Of a stretch of DNA of 64,000 nt, positions 57,157 to 64,000 are shown piece after piece; position 1 is the first letter of the stretch; every line of letters starts with the position of its first letter. The position numbers and the translations under genes are program-made. Origin of the DNA: Aggregatibacter aphrophilus ATCC 33389 (GTDB lineage Bacteria > Pseudomonadota > Gammaproteobacteria > Enterobacterales > Pasteurellaceae); the NCBI RefSeq assembly GCF_900636915.1, contig NZ_LR134327.1, positions 1,488,001-1,552,000 of the forward strand. The letters are read 5' to 3'. The notes below the pieces were generated by a model. It did not search any database. It worked only from the letters and a program-made list of their open reading frames with translations, and had not been told where the DNA came from.

Positions 57157-58218
57157 ATGTGGTCAGATATTTTTATCGGCTATGGGGTATTCATTTTGGA
57201 AGTGATTACATTGTTACTGATTATTGCCGCTGTAGTTGCCATGATTTTGGCAATGAAGCAGAAGAAAAATCATCTTCACGGTGAATTGGTTATTACCGAT
57301 TTATCAAAAGAATTTGAAGAAAATAGTAAAAAATTACGGGATTTTCATTTAACCGAGGAGGAATTAAAAGAGGCGGAAAAAGCAGAGAAAAAAGCCGAAA
57401 AAGCCAAAGCAAAAGCTTTAAAAGCACAACGTAAAAAAGGTGAATCGGTTATAGAAGATGAACAAAAACCAACGCTTTATGTTTTAAATTTTAAAGGTGA
57501 TATTGCCGCAACAGAAACAGCCGCATTGAGGGAGGAGATAAGCGCTATTATCCAAACAGCAAAAAACGATGATGAAGTATTGCTATGTTTGGAAAGTCCC
57601 GGTGGTATGGTACATGGTTATGGCTTGGCTGCATCACAATTGGCACGCTTGAAACAACATGGTATTAAATTAACGGTAGCGGTGGATAAAGTGGCAGCTA
57701 GCGGTGGTTATATGATGGCTTGTGTCGCCGATAAAATTATTTCGGCACCTTTTGCGGTAATTGGGTCTATTGGTGTGGTTGCGCAAATTCCAAATGTTCA
57801 TCGTTTGTTAAAAAAACATGATGTGGATGTGGATGTGATGACGGCCGGAGAATATAAACGTACTATGACCATCTTGGGAGAAAATACTGAAAAAGGGAAA
57901 CAAAAGTTCCAACAAGAATTAGAAGAAACGCATCAACTTTTCAAGCAATTTGTCTCGCAAAATCGACCGCATTTGGATGTGGATAGTGTTGCCACTGGAG
58001 AACATTGGTTTGGTCAACAGGCATTACAGTTAAACCTGGTGGATGAAATCATGACAAGCGATGATGTGCTATTACAGGCGATGAAAGAAAAACGTGTTAT
58101 TGGAATTAAATATTCGGTTAAGAAATCGTTATTACAAAAACTTGGTAAACAAGCAGAAGAAAGCGCCGATAACTTACTGTTACGTCTGTTAAAAAGAAAT
58201 GAAAATGGTTTAATGTAA
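57157..58218 (+). CDS. sohB: SohB, inner-membrane S49-family serine protease
   Basis: SohB (353 residues) is a putative periplasm-facing protease related to signal peptide peptidase A. An N-terminal membrane segment (VITLLLIIAAVVAMILAM) is followed by a strongly charged Lys/Glu/Ala-rich helix (about 60-105), then the S49 domain. The catalytic serine is probably in DKVAASGGYMMAC, with the general-base lysine in the GEYKRTMTILGENTEKGKQKF region; an SPGGMVHGYG loop precedes them. E. coli SohB suppresses degP mutants in multicopy. The 234-base gap upstream holds only promoter-like AT-rich DNA. Confidence 0.92.
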   Translation: MWSDIFIGYGVFILEVITLLLIIAAVVAMILAMKQKKNHLHGELVITDLSKEFEENSKKLRDFHLTEEELKEAEKAEKKAEKAKAKALKAQRKKGESVIEDEQKPTLYVLNFKGDIAATETAALREEISAIIQTAKNDDEVLLCLESPGGMVHGYGLAASQLARLKQHGIKLTVAVDKVAASGGYMMACVADKIISAPFAVIGSIGVVAQIPNVHRLLKKHDVDVDVMTAGEYKRTMTILGENTEKGKQKFQQELEETHQLFKQFVSQNRPHLDVDSVATGEHWFGQQALQLNLVDEIMTSDDVLLQAMKEKRVIGIKYSVKKSLLQKLGKQAEESADNLLLRLLKRNENGLM

Positions 58219-58446
58219 TATGTTGTTTTAATAATATCTTTACATAAATTGACTAAAAAATATAAATCTCAGATTTACTTTAATCCATTTTGCAATTACC
58301 ATATCCAGCGGAAATTGAAGTTGCTTTATTGCTTTATTTAGGCCTTCTCTATGTAGATAAGAAAGATGCAGCTAATGATAGCGCTTTTTTATTATATCTA
58401 TAGTTCACTTGGATTCTTATTTAACTAACCTAATAAAGGTAAACAC

Positions 58447-59283
58447 ATGAAATTATCACATTTTTTATTATCTGCAATCGCTGCAACCACTCTTGCTGCT
58501 TGCGGTAACTTAAGCAATGTATCTAAAGAAGGTGCCCCAGTTGATGGTACTGAATTAGTATGGCCAAACATTGAAAAATCTAAATTTAATCACGATGGTA
58601 GCCAATTCGGTTCTTGGCCGAACTGGGATAACGTTCGTATGATTGAAAAAGGCATGAATAAAGACCAACTTTATAATTTGATTGGTCGTCCACACTTTGG
58701 TGAAGGTTTATTTGGCGTGCGTGAATGGGATTATGTGTTCAATTATCGTGAAAACGGCGAACACAAAGTATGCCAATATAAAATTCTATTCGATTCCAAT
58801 ATGAACGCACAAAACTTCTATTGGTATCCAAACGGTTGTAACGGTAACTCTTCTTACTCTTTAACTGCAGATTTCTTATTCGATTTTGATAAAGATACAT
58901 TGACTGAAAAAGGTAAAGAAGTTGTTGATAAAGTTGCTGCGCAATTAAAAGAATCTAAAGCGAAAGAAGTGAAAGTTGCAGGTTATACCGATCGTTTAGG
59001 TTCTGAATCCTATAATATGGATCTTTCTCAACGTCGTGCAAATCGTGTTAAAGCACGCTTAACAGAGCAAGGTGTTGATGCGCAAATTTCTGCTGTAGGT
59101 TATGGTGAAGCTCATCAAGTTAAAGCTTGTAGCAACGAGAAGGGTAATAAATTAATCAGTTGCTTACGCCCAAATCGTCGTGTTGAAATTTCATCTTCAG
59201 GTACTGCGCCAAAAGAAGAAAAACCAACCGGCGGACAAATGGGACCTACACCACTGTATCAAAATACAAAAGTCGTTATCTAA
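58447..59283 (+). CDS. BamE-like + OmpA-like outer-membrane lipoprotein
   Basis: A 278-residue lipoprotein with lipobox LAAC (Cys19). Two domains are visible. Residues about 60-130 resemble SmpA/BamE (MIEKGMNKDQLYNLIGRPHFGEGLFGVREWDYVFNY). Residues about 138-250 are an OmpA C-terminal peptidoglycan-binding domain (FDFDKDTLTEKGKEVVDKVA, GYTDRLGSESYNMDLSQRRANRVKARL, RPNRRVEI). The protein would anchor in the outer membrane and grip the cell wall. Codon use is AT-rich and simple, as in highly expressed Pasteurellaceae envelope genes. I cannot assign a gene name. The 228-base gap upstream shows no gene. Confidence 0.85.
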   Translation: MKLSHFLLSAIAATTLAACGNLSNVSKEGAPVDGTELVWPNIEKSKFNHDGSQFGSWPNWDNVRMIEKGMNKDQLYNLIGRPHFGEGLFGVREWDYVFNYRENGEHKVCQYKILFDSNMNAQNFYWYPNGCNGNSSYSLTADFLFDFDKDTLTEKGKEVVDKVAAQLKESKAKEVKVAGYTDRLGSESYNMDLSQRRANRVKARLTEQGVDAQISAVGYGEAHQVKACSNEKGNKLISCLRPNRRVEISSSGTAPKEEKPTGGQMGPTPLYQNTKVVI

Positions 59284-59301
59284 AAATAGACTGATAGGCA
59301 T

Positions 59302-59335
59302 AAAGAAAGGGCGTTTAAGCCCTTTCTTTTTTGTA
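59302..59335 (+). terminator. Terminator after the BamE/OmpA lipoprotein gene
   Basis: AAAGAAAGGGC/GCCCTTTCTTT (59302-59312 with 59319-59329), 6-base loop, followed by T's. Confidence 0.92.
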
Positions 59336-59342
59336 TCTGCTT

Positions 59343-60218
59343 TTAAAGATTTTCATAACGTTGTAATACGTTATTTACCAACTTATTCGCTAGTGCCACA
59401 TAATTCCTGTGGAAACGACTACTGAAGTTAAGCAAATGATAAAGCTGATAAACGATTTTTCGATCCTGATAACCTTCTTCTAATGGAAAAGTGCGGTCAT
59501 AGTTTTCATAGAATTCTTTCGGGAATGGCTCGAACAATTCGGTAAAGGCTAAATCGCATTCCCGATCTCCCCAATAGCAAGCTGGATCATAAGTGACCGT
59601 ATGACCGTCAATATTGGCGCAATTTTCAATCCATAAATTGCCATGTAAAAGCGACGGTTTTGGCTGATGTTTTGCCAATAATGTTGCTACGGCTTTGATG
59701 ATTTTTTCCGTGTTACCAAATTGAAGTTGTTTTTCTGAACAAAGTTGTAATTGCCAACCAATACGTTGCTCACTGAAGAATTTCCCCCAATGATTGCACC
59801 AATCGTTCGGCTGATATTGTGGACCAAGCCAAGTGTCAAACGATAAACCGTAATTATCGGAACCTTGATATTGGTGCAAACGGGCGAGTTGCTCACCAAA
59901 TTCTGCCATATTTTGTGCATTATTGGGTTGCATATTGAGGCCTTCAAGTAACAAAAAACTGTGATTTTGTGAACATCCTACACCATACACCTCAGGTACG
60001 TGAATAGTATTGGTTTTAGCCAACATGATTAACTGATCCGCTTCGGCACGGAACATAGAGCGGTAGGATTTTTCATTCATTTTCACAAAAACAGGTTGAA
60101 TGCCATCATCAATAATCCAAGATTCATGCATTTCACCGGTGTGAATTTTGGTTTTGCTTTTAATAGAATAATAAGCACCAAATTGATCAGCTAAGACTTG
60201 AGAAATAGACTTCCACAT
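59343..60218 (-). CDS. Fructosamine/ketosamine-3-kinase family protein
   Basis: A 291-residue aminoglycoside-phosphotransferase-fold kinase. Features: FVKMNEKSYRSMFRAEADQLIML (ATP-lysine region), the catalytic loop LLHGNLWIENC and the metal-binding YDPACYWGDRECDLAFTELF. This matches the fructosamine-3-kinase family (E. coli YniA), which phosphorylates glycated amines and so helps deglycate proteins or small amines. Note that the usual catalytic HGD is HGN here, as is common in this family. A reverse-complement USS lies in the coding sequence near 59490. Confidence 0.88.
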   Translation of the reverse strand: MWKSISQVLADQFGAYYSIKSKTKIHTGEMHESWIIDDGIQPVFVKMNEKSYRSMFRAEADQLIMLAKTNTIHVPEVYGVGCSQNHSFLLLEGLNMQPNNAQNMAEFGEQLARLHQYQGSDNYGLSFDTWLGPQYQPNDWCNHWGKFFSEQRIGWQLQLCSEKQLQFGNTEKIIKAVATLLAKHQPKPSLLHGNLWIENCANIDGHTVTYDPACYWGDRECDLAFTELFEPFPKEFYENYDRTFPLEEGYQDRKIVYQLYHLLNFSSRFHRNYVALANKLVNNVLQRYENL

Positions 60219-60303
60219 ACCTTGTTCCTTTTGCTAGTTAATCATAGGGATAGTGTAAAAGATTAGGAAAAAATTACTGTGACTCAAGTCAAAATTTGGA
60301 CAT

Positions 60304-60389
60304 TTGGTTGTCATTTTAAAATATGCTAGAATTTCGCACCGCACTTGATTTGTCCGCTTGTAAGGATGATAAAAGTGCGGTGCTTTTTT
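60304..60389 (+). promoter_or_regulatory. thrS promoter and inverted-USS leader hairpin
   Basis: -35 TTGGTT (60304-60309), 17-bp spacer, extended -10 TGCTAGAAT (hexamer 60327-60332). An inverted USS pair, GCACCGCACTT (60336-60346) and AAGTGCGGTGC (60373-60383), is followed by six T's and lies between this promoter and the thrS start. If transcribed, it looks like a terminator in the leader. Confidence 0.6.
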
Positions 60390-60456
60390 AAAACGTTTTT
60401 TAATGAAATGAAACAAGTTGCCTTGCGTATGGGCGACCACTGTATAAGGAAAATGT

Positions 60457-62388
60457 ATGCCTATTATTACTTTACCTGACGGTTCACAACGTCAATTCGA
60501 TAAACCTGTTACCGTATTAGAAGTTGCGCAAAATATTGGCGCAGGTCTTGCCAAAGCGACCATTGCCAGTCGTGTTAACGGCGAGCGTAAAGATGCCTGC
60601 GATCTGATTACCGAAGATAGCTCACTTGAAATTATTACCGCCAAAGATGAAGACGGCTTGGAAATTATCCGCCACTCCACGGCGCACTTGCTCGGTCATG
60701 CGATTAAACAATTGTTCCCAAATGTCAAAATGGCCATCGGCCCGACGATTGACAACGGTTTCTATTATGACGTGGATTTAGACCGCTCTTTAACCCAAGA
60801 AGATATTGATGCCCTTGAAAAACGCATGTTGGAATTGGCGAAAACCAATTACGACGTGATTAAAACGCCGGTAAGTTGGCAAGAAGCAAGAGATACTTTT
60901 GAAAAACGTGGCGAGCCTTACAAAATGGCGATTCTAGATGAAAACATTGAACGTACCGCTACGCCTGCGCTTTATCATCACCAAGAATATGTTGATATGT
61001 GTCGTGGCCCGCATGTACCGAATATGCGTTTCTGCCATCATTTCAAATTACAAAAAATTGCCGGTGCCTACTGGCGCGGTGACAGCAAAAATAAAATGTT
61101 GCAACGTATTTACGGCACAGCGTGGGCAGATAAAAAACAACTCGATGCCTATTTGCAACGTTTGGAAGAAGCGGCGAAACGTGACCACCGTAAAATCGGT
61201 AAAGCGTTGGATTTATACCACATGCAAGAAGAAGCGCCGGGTATGGTGTTCTGGCACAACGATGGTTGGACTATTTTCCGCGAATTGGAAACGTTCGTAC
61301 GTACCAAATTAAAACAATACGATTATCAAGAAGTGAAAGGTCCGTTCATGATGGACCGCGTGTTGTGGGAAAAAACCGGTCACTGGCAAAATTACGGCGA
61401 TTTGATGTTTACCACACAATCGGAAAACCGTGAATATGCCATCAAACCGATGAACTGCCCGGGACACGTTCAAATTTTTAACCAAGGTTTGAAATCTTAT
61501 CGTGATTTACCAATTCGTATGGCGGAATTCGGTTCTTGCCACCGTAATGAGCCTTCCGGTTCTTTACACGGTCTAATGCGTGTACGCGGTTTCACCCAAG
61601 ATGACGCACATATTTTCTGTACTGAAGACCAAATTGAAAGCGAAGTGACGAGCTGTATCCGCATGGTTTACGATATTTACAGCACCTTTGGCTTTACCAA
61701 TATCTTCGTTAAACTTTCAACCCGTCCGGAAAAACGTATCGGAGCCGATGATATGTGGGATCGCGCGGAAGAAGGTTTGGCTAACGCGTTGAAACACAAT
61801 GGTCTTGAATATGAAATTCAAGAGGGCGAAGGCGCGTTCTACGGTCCGAAAATTGAGTTTGCTTTACGCGATTGCTTAGATCGTGAATGGCAGTGCGGTA
61901 CAATCCAATTAGACTTTGCGCTACCGGGTCGTTTAAATGCGTCTTATGTGGCGGAAGATAATGATCGCCGTACGCCTGTTATGATTCACCGTGCGATTTT
62001 AGGCTCTATCGAACGTTTCATCGGTATCATCACCGAAGAATATGCAGGTTTCTTCCCTGCATGGTTAGCGCCAACGCAAGCGGTTGTGATGAACATCACT
62101 GATTCTCAATCCGAGTATGTGCAAAAGGTGGCGAAACAGTTATCTGATGCAGGTTTACGCGTGAAAATCGATTTACGTAACGAAAAAGTTGGTTTCAAAA
62201 TCCGCGAACACACTTTACGCCGCGTGCCTTATATGCTGGTTTGCGGTGATAAAGAAATTGAAACCGGCAAAGTGGCAGTGCGTACCCGTAAAGGTCAAGA
62301 TCTAGGCACATTCACTGTGGAAGAATTTTTAGACATTCTGAAAAAACAAGTGAGAAATCGTGACTTGAAATTGTTGGGTGAAGAGTAG
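60457..62388 (+). CDS. thrS: Threonyl-tRNA synthetase
   Basis: ThrRS (643 residues) charges tRNA-Thr. It has the N-terminal TGS domain ([27 protein letters not shown]), the editing domain with [16 protein letters not shown] and [11 protein letters not shown] (serine editing histidines and cysteine), the class II catalytic core with [10 protein letters not shown] (zinc cysteine) and [35 protein letters not shown], and the C-terminal anticodon-binding domain. Unlike E. coli, infC does not follow directly: fpr, on the other strand, lies between. Confidence 0.97.
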   Translation: MPIITLPDGSQRQFDKPVTVLEVAQNIGAGLAKATIASRVNGERKDACDLITEDSSLEIITAKDEDGLEIIRHSTAHLLGHAIKQLFPNVKMAIGPTIDNGFYYDVDLDRSLTQEDIDALEKRMLELAKTNYDVIKTPVSWQEARDTFEKRGEPYKMAILDENIERTATPALYHHQEYVDMCRGPHVPNMRFCHHFKLQKIAGAYWRGDSKNKMLQRIYGTAWADKKQLDAYLQRLEEAAKRDHRKIGKALDLYHMQEEAPGMVFWHNDGWTIFRELETFVRTKLKQYDYQEVKGPFMMDRVLWEKTGHWQNYGDLMFTTQSENREYAIKPMNCPGHVQIFNQGLKSYRDLPIRMAEFGSCHRNEPSGSLHGLMRVRGFTQDDAHIFCTEDQIESEVTSCIRMVYDIYSTFGFTNIFVKLSTRPEKRIGADDMWDRAEEGLANALKHNGLEYEIQEGEGAFYGPKIEFALRDCLDREWQCGTIQLDFALPGRLNASYVAEDNDRRTPVMIHRAILGSIERFIGIITEEYAGFFPAWLAPTQAVVMNITDSQSEYVQKVAKQLSDAGLRVKIDLRNEKVGFKIREHTLRRVPYMLVCGDKEIETGKVAVRTRKGQDLGTFTVEEFLDILKKQVRNRDLKLLGEE

Positions 62389-62404
62389 TAACTCAAGGAA
62401 TTTA

Positions 62405-62440
62405 ATAAAAGAGGACAGAATATAACCAGTCCTCTTTTAT
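62405..62440 (+). terminator. Terminator after thrS
   Basis: ATAAAAGAGGAC/GTCCTCTTTTAT perfect 12-bp stem (62405-62416 with 62429-62440), 12-base loop; bidirectional look between convergent thrS and fpr. A reverse USS (GACCGCACTTTT) follows at about 62476-62487. Confidence 0.88.
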
Positions 62441-62492
62441 AAAGAAGATAAGAGACAGAATTTGCAATAAAAAATGACCGCACTTTTAACGC

Positions 62493-63272
62493 TTAAAAGG
62501 CGTTTTCCATCATAATTTCACCGTCTTTATGTACCCGATGAAGTGCGAAGCCTTTGGCTTTTAATTTCTCGTAACTTTCTTTTACCATATTCGGGTTGCC
62601 ACAAATTAAGAAACGGGTATCGGCTTTAGTAAAGGTGATATTTAACGCGTTTTCTAGTTCGCCGTTTCCTAATAATTGCGGAATTCTTTGGTTTAATGCG
62701 CCGGCAATTTTCTCTCGGGTAATGACCGGTTGATAGATGAATTTGTTGGCATATTTCCCCACAATAGCGTGGTCTTTTAAGTCGGCTAAATACTGTTCAA
62801 ATACCAAATCATCTACATAAGAAACGGAATGCACTAAGACGACTTTATCGGCTTTTTGCCATAATGTTTCGTTTTCTAACATCGACAAAAACGGCGCAAT
62901 GCCTGAACCGGTGGCGAGTAAAACAAGTTCTTTAGCCTGAGGAATGCGGCTAACGGTAAAGAACCCGATAGGTTTTTTCTCTAATAATAAGCTGTCGCCT
63001 GCTTGCATTTTGTTAAAATGCCCTGACATGATGCCGTCTTCAATGAGGATGGCGTAAAAATCCAGATGATCCGTATTTTCGGCAGAAATCATGGAATAGG
63101 CACGGGAAATGTATTCATCTCCTTGCATAAACCCTAATTTGGCAAACTGACCGGCAATAAAATCAAAGTCCTTTGGGCGAGTGATACTGAAAGAAAGTAG
63201 CTTGGGTGTGTGTTTTTTAACCCAACGCACTTTCTGTTCGGTAAAAGAATATTCTTTTTTGTGCTCGTTCAT
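62493..63272 (-). CDS. fpr: Ferredoxin/flavodoxin-NADP+ reductase
   Basis: Fpr (259 residues) moves electrons between NADPH and ferredoxin or flavodoxin. FAD motif SRAYSMIS (RxYS), the isoalloxazine region GIMSGHFNKMQAGDSLLLEKKPIGFF, the NADP motif LLATGSGIAPFLSML and FLICGNPNMV are visible. The C-terminal HKDGEIMMENAF differs from the usual E. coli ...YW ending, as in other subclass A bacterial FNRs. Electron supply could serve ferredoxin-like YfaE or other clients; this is inference. Confidence 0.92.
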   Translation of the reverse strand: MNEHKKEYSFTEQKVRWVKKHTPKLLSFSITRPKDFDFIAGQFAKLGFMQGDEYISRAYSMISAENTDHLDFYAILIEDGIMSGHFNKMQAGDSLLLEKKPIGFFTVSRIPQAKELVLLATGSGIAPFLSMLENETLWQKADKVVLVHSVSYVDDLVFEQYLADLKDHAIVGKYANKFIYQPVITREKIAGALNQRIPQLLGNGELENALNITFTKADTRFLICGNPNMVKESYEKLKAKGFALHRVHKDGEIMMENAF

Positions 63273-63576
63273 AAATAGCTCCTGATTCCTGAATTAAAAA
63301 ATAAAAGTAAAACGGCAAAAGCGCCAATCGTTAGGTAGGTGATATTTTATACGACTTGGACAAATCTTGTTATGCTTTTTCGGAGTAGGTAATTGATTGT
63401 CGTAAAAGGTTTTAAAATCAATTTTCGTCAGCATTCGACTATTGCTTAACAAGGTAAAATTCTGTAAAATACGCCCCGTTTTTGCTCATTATCAGAGCAA
63501 TTAAATATGAATCTAACTTCTGTTCTTGGCAACAAGAACAATAGTTTTGTGACTTAATTAATAGAGGAATGTCATT
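63273..63576 (+). promoter_or_regulatory. infC leader region with hairpins and a short upstream frame
   Basis: This 304-base gap holds a -10-like TAAAAT at about 63465, a hairpin TTGCTC/GAGCAA (about 63482-63500), and a 16-codon frame MNLTSVLGNKNNSFVT (63507-63557). A 7-bp stem GTTCTTG/CAAGAAC closed by a GCAA tetraloop (63522-63539) lies inside that frame. The short frame ends 19 bases before the infC start. Whether it is translated is unknown. Confidence 0.45.
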
Positions 63577-64000
63577 ATTAAAACCGTAAAACGCGCACCA
63601 GCAGTAAATCGCCCTAATCGCATTAATGATGAAATTAGAGTGAAAGAAGTCCGCTTGATTGACCAAGAAGGTGAGCAAGTTGGTATTGTTCCAATTCAAC
63701 AAGCATTAGAGATGGCAGAAGCTGCCGCTTTAGATTTAGTTGAAATCAGTCCGAATGCGGAACCGCCTGTTTGTCGTATTATGAACTACGGTAAGTTCCT
63801 TTATGAAAAGAGCAAAACTGCCAAAGAGCAGAAGAAAAAGCAGAAAGTTGTGCAGGTGAAGGAAATTAAATTCCGTCCCGGCACAGACGAAGGCGACTAT
63901 CAGGTAAAACTACGCAGCCTGATTCGCTTTTTGGAAGATGGGGATAAAGCCAAAATTACACTGCGTTTCCGTGGTCGTGAAATGGCACATCAACAAATTG
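63577..64000 (+). CDS. infC: Translation initiation factor IF-3, 5' part, ATT start
   Basis: IF-3 controls start-codon selection on the 30S subunit. The reading frame begins at ATT (63577), 8 bases after an AGAGGA ribosome site, and reads [18 protein letters not shown]... into the end of the window (141 codons). The motif [24 protein letters not shown] and the linker [19 protein letters not shown] are diagnostic. The rare ATT start is the known device by which IF-3 limits its own synthesis in E. coli. An ATT one codon upstream (63574) is an alternative. No in-frame ATG, GTG or TTG fits the family N-terminus. Confidence 0.95.
   Translation, partial: MKTVKRAPAVNRPNRINDEIRVKEVRLIDQEGEQVGIVPIQQALEMAEAAALDLVEISPNAEPPVCRIMNYGKFLYEKSKTAKEQKKKQKVVQVKEIKFRPGTDEGDYQVKLRSLIRFLEDGDKAKITLRFRGREMAHQQI

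Overview
The window is chromosomal DNA from a Pasteurellaceae bacterium. The main evidence is the many copies, on both strands, of the 9-mer AAGTGCGGT, the Haemophilus/Aggregatibacter-type DNA uptake signal sequence (USS). These often occur as inverted pairs that form terminator-like hairpins between genes. Gene content and order (lolCDE, ribH-nusB-thiL-pgpA-dapB, the lpoA-yraN-diaA-dolP cluster divergent from rsmI, secreted msrAB/ccdA/thioredoxin, afuABC) fit this family. A moderate GC content suggests Aggregatibacter rather than H. influenzae, but that is inference. No rRNA, tRNA, insertion sequence, prophage or CRISPR array was seen.

Layout. 1-1068: end of an iron/heme/siderophore ABC importer. 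1100-5100: an accessory region in which four direct copies of a ~105-bp, USS-bearing, double-hairpin repeat separate two hypothetical secreted proteins and an AT-rich OLD-family ATPase/TOPRIM nuclease. 5201-8890: metH. 9115-12249: lolCDE. 12263-22254: aroG (behind a TrpR-type operator), dnaB, alr, pgi, ribH, nusB, thiL, pgpA, an RhtC-like exporter, dapB and yfaE. 22283-27616: a DASS anion transporter and nrdAB with two NrdR boxes.

27901-35100 is the most striking part: a type IC restriction-modification operon in the order hsdM-hsdS-prrC-hsdR. prrC encodes a PrrC-type anticodon nuclease with the R-x3-E...H triad visible. hsdS carries a G9 tract just after its central conserved region and a perfect tandem 12-bp repeat encoding TSEL-TSEL, the type of repeat known to set spacer length in EcoR124-type specificity subunits. 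This looks like a phase-variable, spacer-evolvable restriction system carrying an RNA-cleaving second line of defence.

35288-37260: a frameshifted SpecificRecomb-family membrane protein. 37632-41889: afuABC (sugar-phosphate or iron importer) with a palindromic repeat between afuA and afuB. 41964-47354: ybaK, usg, a DUF1919 protein, the periplasmic methionine-sulfoxide repair operon and carbonic anhydrase. 47525-51777: the envelope cluster dolP/diaA/yraN/lpoA and rsmI. 51909-56185: glpKF divergent from glpD, with two CRP-like sites and a perfect LacI/PurR-like palindrome between them. 56333-64000: azoR, sohB, a BamE+OmpA lipoprotein, a fructosamine kinase, thrS, fpr and the 5' part of infC, which starts with ATT.

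Functions are assigned from recognised motifs and family knowledge without any database search. Promoter and operator calls are by eye.
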